The position numbers and the translations under genes are program-made. The notes under the pieces were generated by a model. That model was not told the origin of the DNA. It was given only the letters and a program-made list of their open reading frames with translations, and ran no database searches. From Parastagonospora avenae f. sp. tritici 18332-5 (taxonomy: Eukaryota > Ascomycota > Dothideomycetes > Pleosporales > Phaeosphaeriaceae), in NCBI GenBank assembly GCA_022559985.1, contig JAFJTR010000149.1:1-37544 (forward strand): DNA of 37,544 bases, in the 5' to 3' direction. Shown piece by piece: positions 19,545 through 28,619 of the stretch (the stretch's first letter is position 1; each line of letters begins with the position of its first letter).

Positions 19545-19951
19545 TTACCGTTGACAGAAGACATATGGCTGCTGATAAATGCGGCCACTGTTCGTACGTG
19601 CGTACGGCTCAATTCACGGCGTAATTTGAGCGTACGCGCGTACACCTCTAGGTAGATAAGCTCTTCTCCTCCTACAAGGAGAAGAGCAGCAGTCACTAGA
19701 AATACACCCCTATTGCCTGCTCACCTCGTACGCCTACGGGCGTACAAATACCCAAACGAAGTCTACCAACAGCCACCATCACAGAATTTGCCCTCTCTCT
19801 TGTCCAGTTTGTGATACTTGTAGCATGTGAATGGGCCTCCATGTCCCTTGCACCAAAGCGACCCAGAGTTTCCTTTGTCATCGTTCTTGTACTGGCAGTC
19901 CATGCCATCGACGTGGACATTTGTATTGACTATCATATTGAGTGTCCCCAA
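19545..19951 (-). pseudogene. Cysteine-rich small protein fragment split by a solo LTR
   Basis: Minus-strand codons from about 19951 to 19772 read as a compact cysteine-rich protein (MDCQYKNDDKG, SLWCKGHGGPFTCYKYHKL, GKFCDGG). The frame then enters the solo LTR at 19589-19771 and meets a stop a few codons later. If the LTR and one copy of its GCCAC duplication are ignored, the frame continues for 13 further codons including another Cys, to a stop at 19545. The 5' side is also abnormal: a 121-bp dispersed repeat lies directly upstream and no signal peptide is found, so the gene was probably truncated before or by that event. Small secreted cysteine-rich protein ancestry is inference; I recognise no family. 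Confidence 0.45.
19589..19771. mobile_element. Solo LTR, 183 bp, TSD GCCAC
   Basis: The unit starts TGTTCG and ends ACCAACA, with perfect 5-bp flanking duplications GCCAC at 19584-19588 and 19772-19776. It matches 34352-34534 at all but 2 of 183 positions. It contains a perfect 11-bp inverted repeat (GCTCTTCTCCT..AGGAGAAGAGC) near 19660-19690 and several GTACG motifs. TG..CA ends, a 5-bp target duplication and the absence of internal sequence identify a solo LTR left by LTR-LTR recombination. At 183 bp it is short, which may explain why it escaped RIP. Confidence 0.92.
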
Positions 19952-20063
19952 CTCAGGCTATTGTGGTGTGTGCTATTGCCCACCGGGCAGTGCCTGCCAC
20001 ACCAGCACATCGTGTGACTCTCAAGCACCTTCTACCCTGGACTGAACCTAGATATTCTCAACA
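19943..20063. repeat. 121-bp dispersed repeat, copy 1 (LTR-like TG..CA ends)
   Basis: It begins TGTCCCC and ends CTCAACA, and aligns without gaps to 26855-26975 with 8 differences in 121. Ends and equal length suggest a second, smaller solo LTR or a TRIM-type terminal repeat. Flanking 5-mers (TTGAG and TATTT) do not match, so simple insertion is not shown. One plus-strand frame reads as a cysteine-rich peptide tail (CYCPPGSACHTS), also open in copy 2. Confidence 0.7.
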
Positions 20064-20649
20064 TATTTTTAGGAATAGACTTCTTGCTTATAAATTGCTA
20101 TTCCGGAGCTTTTATGCTTCCTCGAGAAGGACATGTTCAAATGAAATTAAGAAGGGCGGCCTCATCGTAAGTATACGATATCTAAACCGCTCCGCTACTG
20201 TGATCCCATAGTATGCTGCAAAAGTGCCTAATCAAGGACATTAAGAGCAGACGTTTTGTTGCCTCTTCATCTGCAAGGAGGTGTAGGCCAGTGTACAAGG
20301 AAGTCGTTACGTATTAGAAGATGGGACTTGTGTGCACGTTAATAGCGGCGGAGAAGGAACACTGAAACCCAGAACACCAACTGGAAGCATAAGGCGGCCA
20401 AGCTTTCCGGGCGTATGTATGGTTAGTAGGGCGCAACGTTTTGTGGTGACTGTGAAGAGGCTTTGTCTTCTTGATGATGCATGTTGCAGGCATTCGCGTT
20501 TCTGACGTCAGTCGTACATATCAACATACGCCTGGGTCTAGGTTCAAATTGTCGACATCGCCAGCGCTCTCACAGATCCAGCGCATTGTGACTCTATATG
20601 GTACGCAATCCTTTAGGGCTCGACATTTATCCTCCTCGACCTCGCTACA
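20064..20649. other. Intergenic region without a supported gene
   Basis: This lies between the 121-bp repeat and the next coding frame. The right end must include the promoter of the gene at 20650. No supported ORF, RNA or repeat was seen. Confidence 0.45.
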
Positions 20650-21668
20650 ATGGCGACAGAGAATCCACGAGTCGAAGTCGAATTGAAAGCTTTGCCAACG
20701 TGCTACCTAACCAACGACCCTCCCTTCTACTTTCTTGTGCACATCGCGCACCACGATGTACACGACCACACAGTATTCCTTCAAGATGGATGTGCGGATC
20801 ATGACGGCTATCAGCCTATCAATTCGAATAAAATCTTCCAATGCTTGGACAACAAGACCGGCGAGGGGGTCCAAATCCTCCAGCAAGGAACCCACCCCAG
20901 ATTGCTCGACAAGAGCTACTTTCAATCCACCACTTCCGACGACCGCCGGTCCTATGAGCTACCTATCATGACTTCCTCTCTTCGACCGAATCGGAATTAT
21001 AGATTACGGTTCAAGCCGATAAAGCCCATCTCACACTGGCCTGCGAGCGAAGAGGGTACTCCGAATCCTCGAGAAGACGCAGCACACAGCGCGCAAACAG
21101 ACAGACCCATACCACCCAAGTCTACCATACCCTGGGTCATTCCTGACGGTAATGACACTTTAATATTCAGGATGCTAAGCTCGCAGCCCACAACACCAAA
21201 GGTCGCTGTGCTTTTATCAGCACCGTCGACATATTCTCTTTCCGATGCTTTTGCGTTCGAGCTCGCGTTATCGACGCATGCTCAACGTCCTATAACTGTG
21301 CTTGCAGATCGCGCAGCCGTCATGAAACATGTCTTTGACATCGAGATCCTGGATGCCCGACTCGGACCGATAAGATCAGTATCTGCAAAGACGACGAGGA
21401 TCTTGAACGGGAGCAGTTCATACGGATGAGCACCAGCTACACGGAGCGACGAGTCTTGGACTTTGAGCAACCATTGTGGGAAGACATGAATTTGGAGATT
21501 GGTGAGGAGTACATAATTCGCCATTTGGGAGACACATGGTGGTGGAGTGAAGATACGATTGATGACATTGGTGCTTATTTTGATAACAAGAGCACCTTAG
21601 GACTGGCGCGAATAAAGCAGATTGAGTTTGAAGGAGCAGGCGAAGTGAGATTCACGATTACAGAGTGA
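20650..21668 (+). pseudogene. Unknown cytosolic protein gene with a one-base frame break
   Basis: The frame from ATG 20650 is open to TGA 21429 (259 codons). A second frame, open from about 21339, carries coherent protein (DKISICKDDEDLEREQFIRM, then a stretch including HLGDTWWWSEDTIDDIG) to 21668. Between about 21339 and 21426 the coding signal switches frame; the cleanest switch is near 21358-21362, as if one base were missing. If joined, the protein would be about 340 residues with no signal peptide or membrane helix. No GT-AG intron accounts for the switch. It may be a true deletion or a sequencing error. The N-terminal region (PRVEVELKALPTCYLTNDPP) looks like a beta-rich domain; I do not recognise the family. 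Confidence 0.6.
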
Positions 21669-21834
21669 TGTGTATTAGCTTGCCACTATCTCTACAGGAG
21701 AATAAAGTTGATCGCGACAACCCACTCGCATTACAGCAGAGCTTTTGGTGTTGGTGAGCGAAGATGATGGCTCTGAAGTAATTTGCAATCGTTGAATTGT
21801 ATACCCATGCATTCTGTCATAATCGCCGTCCACT

Positions 21835-22816
21835 CTAATCTTCCTTCAATACCGCTCGCGACTTCGGCTTGATTACAGTACTTAGATCAAAGACTGGCGG
21901 GTCGGGGATAGGTAGCTCCATAATCGCGATGATAAGTGCAAGGAAGAAGTAAAAGCCCAGTACCGACGCAGCGAAGAAGCATGCGCCTGTTCCAGTCGCA
22001 AGCTTGGTACCCAGCGCGACATTGGCTTTGGCAAGGTGGAAGAATGCGCCTGCGCCCAAGCCAAATCCGATTGTAACGAACATGAAGATGAGAACGAAGA
22101 CACCGTTGACGCGCAAGGATCCCAGGAGGAAGAGGAAAGACAGGATGCCCATGGCGATGAGATAGAATGCTGGGGAGATGTCAGCTCGGCATTCGTGCAC
22201 CTTGAATATCGTCGCAATTTACCAAAACTAGACAGGAAGACCGATGTTTGATTCTCCGGACCAGGGCTGCCAATGCCAGTTCCATCCGGGTTGAAGAAAC
22301 CGATCGCATTGAACCATGGGATAAACGTCGTCGCAAAAGACAGGAGATGCGCACCGTAGGCGAGGAACACGATCATGGGGAAGTTGTTTCCAAGCAGGAA
22401 CTCTCCGATGCCAGCGAGGATGAGAAGTACGCCGCCGAACCAGATGGTAGGACCTGTAGTTGCGACAGCGAGACCGCCGGAGCCACGCCATCCCACTGGT
22501 AAACAGATCAGTAACATGCACCGATGATTGGTAGCTGGGGCGGCTAGAGACACTCACTGAAAGCACATGCAAGTGGAAACACCGCGACCGAGAAGCCTAG
22601 TACACCAATGGGCGTAGGGTTACCAAAGGTGGTGCGGAGAGAACCTGCCACCTGCGTCTTCGGTGAGATGAACAGCTTCTCGTAGAGCTCGGGCGTGAGT
22701 GTGACGGTTTTGGAAAGCTCATAGCGGAGCTTCTCTTCGCTGTCGATGTGCGTGTCCTGGGTGTGAGTTGGGCTGGCGCCTTCCCTGCTGTGTGGTTGAT
22801 AGTCTCGGCTCGCCAT
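21835..22816 (-). CDS. GPR1/FUN34/YaaH-family membrane protein (acetate/ammonia transporter type)
   Basis: Exons 22816-22558, 22495-22223 and 22169-21835 encode 288 residues. Introns are 62 nt (GTGAGT..CCAG) and 53 nt (GTAAAT..CCAG, CTGAC branch). A polar N-terminal tail of about 60 residues is followed by the family signature FGNPTPIG (65-71) and six hydrophobic helices, the usual topology. Family members such as Ady2/Ato1 and Gpr1 act in acetate uptake, ammonium export or acetate adaptation at the plasma membrane. The substrate here cannot be read from sequence. The second intron boundary was chosen so that FAFYLIAMG opens the next helix in frame. All ORFs on the plus strand here are shadows. 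Confidence 0.9.
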
Positions 22817-24460
22817 CTTGACAAAAGATGACGCGAAGTTTGGAGAATGCTGGTGAAGAAGCTATCGATATGAGGTCGAAAGAAACAGCGATGCACTGAA
22901 ATCGATACCAGATGAGCGACGGCTGCTGCTGCGAGCTACATATGTCTTGGGCGGCTCGTTTCCGCAATACCATTACCGCTGCCGACACCCTTCGGATGCC
23001 GGACTTCACGCCGCACATCATAGACCAATGGCTAGCTCATAGGTCTAGACGCAATGTGATCTAACGCGGCTAGCGTATGATGCCCAAGATGAGAGATCCT
23101 ATTTTCTGAGAGGTGATGGGATTGGATGTTGCTTGTGTTGGCACCGACCCAAGGCTCAGGGAAGTGATACTTGCCATGGCCATTTCGCAGCCTCCAACGC
23201 CTGTATCTCACCACAACCCCGGGAGGGACAGTACCAAGTCCTTTCTAGGTACCTGATTATGTTCTCAGTAGTCATTCCTCAAATGTAGGACGCGCGCGGC
23301 GCACCTATCGTTCACAAACAATCGTTCGGATATGCCGGAGGCGGTATCAACCGCAATGGCCTGCCGGAACCTTGACGTAACATACTCCGGCGGCTAACAG
23401 AAGTTCGATCATATAGCCGACACAGTCGATGCTCGCTAGCTCCCTCTTCCCCGCGAAAGCTAGTGTCTAGCCGATGCATACTAAGCTAGACTAAAGGATT
23501 ATTGCGACAACCGATGAAGTTTGTCCAGCAGTGAGTGTAATCCACCATGCCTGGCATATAATATCCTATTTCTAGCCGTTGTTAAGATCGTGCCATACTC
23601 AGGCTTGTCCTAGTCTGCGTTACCGCTCGCAGCATTGTACATCTAGGCCCAATCAGCCGAACTCACGGATCTCCAGGGTGCACTTTCGTGACTGACACAC
23701 TTCAGCTGTTTGAAGTGTACACGAGATTGTACCTTGCCATGCACTAGGGCTGGTGTCCAAAACTCCGGAGAGTCTAAATTGCCTAAAAGCACTTCGTGGG
23801 GTTGACAACAGCTGGGCGAGCGCACCGCTACTACATTTGGTATCGTCGTTCGTCTTCCGACAGAATATTACTTCCTCGAAACGTATTAGGAGGCTTGATA
23901 GCGCAAGCGCAACGACTAACCTGATGACAGGAGTGACTGGTTGTGCTTCCCCGCACAAAGGTAGCTAGCGTAGAACGCGGAATTAGTCTCCGTTCGCCGG
24001 CGTAGACTCTCGCAATTTCGACACCAACCTAGTTCCTAATGAAAGAAGGTGAGCTTTGTTTAAGCCGACCTCAGATTCCGTCAAAATTATCATCGCTTTC
24101 ACATACTAAAGCTTATCTTCTTGTGCGATGAATAGAGGGTTTACTTTCCGCGTTGAGCATTCACAAGCCATCGAGTGCTGCCTTGTTAATGACGCAATCC
24201 TTTCCATTCTCGTGTCAGTGTCTTCTTCCTGTTCCTGCGTCCCTTTTTCACCTCGCAATATGCGAGACGCGATGATTGTTCACTCGTGTCTTGCAACACT
24301 CACAGCGTGGAACTTTGGAACTCACGAGGCCGAGCAGGCAAGTGCACCTCTATACCGGTACGATGGTAACGATGTCTGAGTTCCCGGTACTCCATGCCAT
24401 GAGTGTTCAAATACCTCATCGTCTTCATATACCCAGGTAGGTATCATCGCTCCTCGCCGC
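22817..24460. other. Long intergenic region, no supported gene
   Basis: About 1.6 kb. The best candidate is a minus-strand frame at 23958-23653 (101 codons) with a hydrophobic stretch (VIRLVVALALSSLLI) and a few cysteines, but it has no confirmed start context, intron or relative. Other ORFs overlap each other. No transposon end, tRNA or tandem repeat was recognised. Confidence 0.4.
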
Positions 24461-24500
24461 AATGGTGCAAGCGGCGCCGCAATGGTGCAAGCGGCGCCGC
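24461..24500. repeat. 20-bp perfect tandem duplication over a start codon
   Basis: AATGGTGCAAGCGGCGCCGC occurs twice in direct succession (24461-24480 and 24481-24500). Each copy contains an ATG. Because 20 is not a multiple of three, the two ATGs open different frames. Confidence 0.95.
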
Positions 24501-24754
24501 ACATCACGGCTCCTCTGTGGAACCTCCTGTCGTCGATCATTGCCGCAGTTGAGGGCGACGACGCCACTAAGGACCCAGGTATGTATTTGTACATTGGCTG
24601 TGATGCGTCACCCCTCACAATTCAGATGGGTCCGCCCTCGATGTTCCTTCCGATCACTCGGAAGACCAATGAAGGGTTGCATCCAGGGCGAAGATATACT
24701 GAACAATTCTCCGCGGCGGTCAGGCTGGCCGAGTCGCAAGATCTGAACGAATGA
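24482..24754 (+). CDS. Small hypothetical protein (90 aa)
   Basis: The frame starts at the second ATG of a 20-bp tandem duplication and has an even, protein-like composition (LWNLLSSIIAAVEGDDATKD, then GMYLYIGC). It ends at TGA 24754. The first ATG (24462) opens a different frame rich in Arg/Ser that looks non-coding. There is no signal peptide or known motif. It may be the last exon of a longer gene or a chance ORF. The next gene starts 126 bp downstream on the same strand. Confidence 0.35.
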   Translation: MVQAAPHITAPLWNLLSSIIAAVEGDDATKDPGMYLYIGCDASPLTIQMGPPSMFLPITRKTNEGLHPGRRYTEQFSAAVRLAESQDLNE

Positions 24755-24879
24755 GGTTCAAGCCAGTGATATGTGACGTCACATCTGCTGTGCCAGGTAC
24801 CAGGACTGCAACCTCAATGTTATGGTAAAAGACCCTCTTTCGGTCACGTCAACACCAAGAACGACACTGAAACCCCAAA

Positions 24880-25477
24880 ATGTGTGATTTTCTCGTCTTT
24901 GCCACTCACGATATAACACAGGAGGTATGCGTTCGGTTCCTAGTCATGGTCACGATCTTCTCTGATACACGCGAAGCACTGGGCAGATTTCATAAACGCA
25001 GCGGCTCTTACAGATGACTTGATCGGCTATGCAGACCCCAATGCCGACCCAACACCTCCATATGTGATGGTGCATTCTCGATCGCAGGAAGATCTCAACA
25101 GGACTGGCGATATCGACCACCATATCAGAACGGAGTTTGAGAGCGCTACTTATGCCGAGATGCAGATGTTCCTCGATAAGATACGTGGGGACAAGGAGAC
25201 CGCGCGTCGCATCGCTTCGACCTTTTTCATGGTTCTCGATAAGAACTCCGAAAAAGATCGCAAGGTGGTGCTGATATGCAAGTGCTCGCGGACTTTGTAT
25301 AAGGTAGTTCAGGACGAGGATGTCAGATACGATGGGGCGGAAGACCGGATATGGAGGAAGTATCGAATCCCGTTTGAAAAGGTAGCCTTCATTTATCTGG
25401 TATTTATGTCAAAGCCAGGGGATGAAGGGGATGAGTTCTTGCAGAACACGACACAAGAGAAACTGGAAGGACTGTGA
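24880..25477 (+). CDS. Hypothetical protein, about 181 aa
   Basis: Exon 1 is 24880-24924 (MCDFLVFATHDITQE). Exon 2 is 24977-25477, joined across a 52-nt intron (GTATGC..GAAG) that keeps the frame and continues HWADFINAAALTDDLIGY. The long exon lacks its own ATG near the 5' end, so an upstream exon is needed; the acceptor is the least certain part. The protein is soluble-looking and acidic/basic mixed, with a hydrophobic strand VVLICKCSRTLYKVV and no signal peptide. I do not recognise the family. Confidence 0.55.
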
Positions 25478-25822
25478 ATACGGGACAGCGATAGAAAGAG
25501 TGTACAAGATAATATCCCAAGTTGTCACCCAACCGATGAACCCATGAACTCACAGACCCGAAAGATTTATAGAGACATATCGCGCTGTTGCAAAGAACGA
25601 GGCCAGCCCTTTTGATGCGCGAATGATCAATGCGATGATAAGAGCTATGTATGCACGAGTCATGCTCATTGCATCCCACTTCACCCCACTTTCTCCGCAA
25701 ACAAACCTCATCATCTCGTGCACCACCATGACTTCTCGCTGCGAACGTGGGAGCGATCCTTGCTTTACTTACACCTCCTCCCCTCCGTGACCCGGCGCAT
25801 GTACATTCTGATACTCGTCGCC
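25478..25822. other. Short intergenic region upstream of the SDR
   Basis: These 345 bp between two plus-strand genes should hold the 3' end of the first and the SDR promoter. The open frame of the SDR extends in frame to 25718, but that extension contains no conserved sequence. Nothing else was seen. Confidence 0.45.
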
Positions 25823-26638
25823 ATGTCGAAACCTTTCCAAGACAAAGTCGTGCTGGTGACTGGAGGCGCAAGTGGCATAGGGTACATCGCGACGACATCA
25901 TATCCGGGATACATGTGGCTAACAGAACCATGGTACAGGCGTGCAACAGCTCTCAAAATGGCCTCGCTCGGCGCCTCCATCGCCCTCTGCGACATCAACA
26001 CGCCCTCTCTCGAAGCTGTCGCATCTGAACTCTCCACACCCACACACAAGCAACAAGTCGACGTGGGCAGCGCATCCCAAGTGCGCTGCTTCGTGCAATC
26101 AACGATCGATGAATTCGGCCGGATCGACTACGTCTTCAATTGCGCCGGCGTCAACCCCACATCCATCCCGCTCGAAGACACGCCCGATGAGTACTGGGAC
26201 AAACTGGTCAATACGAATCTCAAGGGGGTGTTCTTGGTTACCAGAGAGTGTCTGCCACATTTGAAGCGCGGGGCAAGTATCGTCAACGTCTCGTCGATAT
26301 CCGGGATTCGTGGGTCCGCTCTGCAATCTGTATATTGTACGACGAAGTTTGGGCTGATAGGCATGTCCAAGTCGCTCGCGCTAGAACTGGGGCCGAAGGG
26401 GATTCGCGTCAATTGCGTGGCGCCGGGATACATTGATACGCCGTCGAATGCGGGGATAGTGAAGGGTGGAGAGGCGATCGAGCGCATGAGATTGGGTAAT
26501 GCGCTGGAGAGGCTGGGCACGCCGGAGGAGGTAGCAGATGTCGTAGCATTTTTATTTGGGGAGGAGAGTAGGTATGTGAATGGTGCAGTACTAGAGATCG
26601 ATGGCGCGGTTAAGATGAGTAGCACGACGAGTAAGTAG
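25823..26638 (+). CDS. Classical short-chain dehydrogenase/reductase
   Basis: Exons 25823-25881 and 25939-26638 give 252 residues. The 57-nt intron (GTACAT..TACAG, GGCTAAC branch) lies within the coenzyme motif and has no stop in frame, so an unspliced reading inserts 19 foreign residues. Once spliced, TGGASGIG (13-20) and NCAG (87-90) read as in classical SDRs. So do the catalytic S139, Y152 and K156 (YCTTK), then VNCVAPGYIDTP and the C-terminal YVNGAVLEIDG. It should oxidise or reduce an alcohol/ketone with NAD(P). D38 after the second strand (CDIN) favours NAD(H). The substrate is unknown. It is the last intact gene before the transposon block. Confidence 0.92.
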   Translation: MSKPFQDKVVLVTGGASGIGYIATTSYPGYMWLTEPWYRRATALKMASLGASIALCDINTPSLEAVASELSTPTHKQQVDVGSASQVRCFVQSTIDEFGRIDYVFNCAGVNPTSIPLEDTPDEYWDKLVNTNLKGVFLVTRECLPHLKRGASIVNVSSISGIRGSALQSVYCTTKFGLIGMSKSLALELGPKGIRVNCVAPGYIDTPSNAGIVKGGEAIERMRLGNALERLGTPEEVADVVAFLFGEESRYVNGAVLEIDGAVKMSSTTSK

Positions 26639-26854
26639 AATGCGACAGACTTCGCCGTAAGAAGAGTTAGTAGATAGCGCGATGAGAGAAACTTTTAGTC
26701 TAAGCGCTCTTAACTTAAGTGACTGTATATTAGAGAGCAGTTTTATTTATATCTCTAGTATTATTGGAACAAGGTCCCTCTAGTAGTATGACTACCAGAG
26801 ATAACCGAGTAGGAGGAGGGACAAGGCGGGGTGGCTTCAACGTATTGTTTTAAG
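26639..26854. other. AT-rich boundary between gene-bearing arm and transposon block
   Basis: Composition becomes TA-rich within 100 bp of the SDR stop. No gene or clear element end was found before the 121-bp repeat at 26855. It may be RIP-affected or leaked sequence next to the transposons. Confidence 0.4.
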
Positions 26855-26975
26855 TGTCACCAACTCAGGCTGTTCTGGTGGATGCTATTGCCCACCGGGC
26901 AGTGCCTGCCACACCAGCACATCACATGACTCTCAAGCACCTTCTACCCTGGACTGAACCTAGATATTCTCAACA
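26855..26975. repeat. 121-bp dispersed repeat, copy 2
   Basis: TGTCACC..CTCAACA, 113 of 121 positions identical to 19943-20063. Differences include transversions, so RIP alone does not explain them. It lies 132 bp before the Copia 5' LTR. Flanking 5-mers (TTAAG and AGTAT) do not form a target duplication. Confidence 0.7.
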
Positions 26976-27107
26976 AGTATAGTATTATAACTATACTTTC
27001 TAGATAACATTTATAACTTACGTAGTTAAAAAGCAAGTAGAACCTGTCACGAGAGGCAACGAGCAGGAACGTCAGGGCTTGCGAGGAAGCTTGATTGGTA
27101 TACTACG

Positions 27108-27292
27108 TGTCAGATATGAGCAAGGCTGGCCGCATCACAGGCTCAGCTGGAATGGAACTGCATGGAACGGACCGCGCGGCTAGTCGCACAAGGGCGGGGG
27201 ATAAAAGCTACCTGTTAATAGATCAGATAAGACAGAGGATAATCGATTACTTTAATTATTAATATTTTTTAAGAACCCTTTTAGATCTAATA
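27108..27292 (+). repeat. 5' LTR of Copia element 1 (185 bp)
   Basis: It matches the 3' LTR at 172 of 185 positions; all 13 differences are transitions. It contains GATAAAAG as a candidate TATA element. Its right end reads ATCTAATA where the 3' LTR keeps ATCTGACA, a G-to-A plus C-to-T change. Confidence 0.93.
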
Positions 27293-27465
27293 ATTAAGAG
27301 TCTTATTGCCCCTACTAAAACGCTACTAAACGCAATAGCAACCTAATTAACGCAGGATACAACTACTGTGCTGAGAGATTACACAAACTAGACAACCTAG
27401 ATTTCTTAGCTGCAAGCGCGCTGCGTAGTCTATAAGATCTGGAATCAGATAGACCTAGATTCAAC

Positions 27466-28560
27466 AACAACTCCTACACCAGAACTAATAGTACCTCAAC
27501 CTCCATCAGTAGCTGACTATACACCAGCAGCAAATGTACTGAGTGCAACACAAGCCTCTAAGCTATCTACACAGGGGATAAAGGCCTTTAAGGAGAACTA
27601 AGAGCAATATAAGATGCTTAAGGGACACTTTAGGAATACTATGCTAATCTACTAAGCTGAAAACAAGAGCACGCAGCATATAGTAGCCTTCATCTAGTCA
27701 ACCGTGACACCTCACCTACAGCGCACGTGCTGCCTACCGAGCCTCTCACTCCGCCAGTGGATCACTAACCTTAAAAACACTATAGGCGTTGATAGTGATT
27801 AGGAAAGAGAGGAAGCATAGACAAGATACTATGCTGCACTTAAGCCTCTTACATGACTGTCAGCATAGGACGACTGGCTAGCTGAATACGATTAAGCCAC
27901 TACTAAGGCAGAGACATACAGCGTAGCTAAGATATCTTAGATTATAGCAATTATAAAGGACTTTATGTTAGCTGTGCAAAAGGCAGTGCCTATATAGACA
28001 GCCCTGTTTCAAGCAGGGCGCTACAAAGCAGGCATGACTAGGAGGGAGATGATGAAACGCTTCCGAGAATACATGATGACGACACATCTACTTAGGCCTA
28101 AGCATAGAGCTGCCTTTGTAGTTAATAAAGCTTCATATCTTGCTAACAGTAGTGCAACCACCTAGGGCATTAAGAAGGACGCTTCTATTGCAGAAAACGC
28201 GCTATCTAAACAAGATAACACTCGCAATTATAGTAAGAATTTAAGAAAATGCGCGCATAATAAGCACGCAACTTAAATAGCTAAATGCCCTGCCTATAAA
28301 CAACAGCACAGCATTAATAATTGCTAGTATATTAACACTAAATAAGCACCTAAGTAGTGGACAGCAAATAAGCAGATTGAATCTCTTGTAGCACTTAAGA
28401 AGAAGCATAATACTACCTTAATTAGCGCACTTAGAGGCCAGAGCCGAGCTCGCTCTCACTCTAGCCCTACCTCACTTTATATCAAGAAGTCACATACACT
28501 AACTCTAACAATCTAAGAGCTAGAGGAAGAACAATGACTTAAGGGCAGGAAGGTTACTAC
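27466..28560 (+). pseudogene. Copia gag remnant
   Basis: Translation in the main frame shows gag-like sequence (SKLSTQGIKAFKEN, stop, EQYKMLKGHF) with frequent TAG/TAA codons. Farther on, at about 28240-28330, a degenerate zinc-knuckle-like stretch (KCAH..H..KCP) appears. The frame cannot be translated in one piece. Boundaries are approximate. Confidence 0.6.
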
Positions 28561-28619
28561 TATTAGCGCTGATCTCTATGCAGCTTTCTAAGCTAGCTTA
28601 AGCTATAACTATCTGCTAA

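Noticed and set aside
19660..19692. Strong 11-bp hairpin that could be read as a terminator
   Set aside because: It lies inside the solo LTR and is present identically in the other copy; intrinsic terminators are not expected in a fungal nuclear genome.
20535..20560. GGTTCAAATT resembling a tRNA T-arm
   Set aside because: No acceptor stem, D-arm or anticodon arm can be placed around it.
23653..23958. Minus-strand ORF with a hydrophobic N-terminal stretch
   Set aside because: Too little support for a gene; the hydrophobic part starts after a polar leader and no homologous motif is visible.
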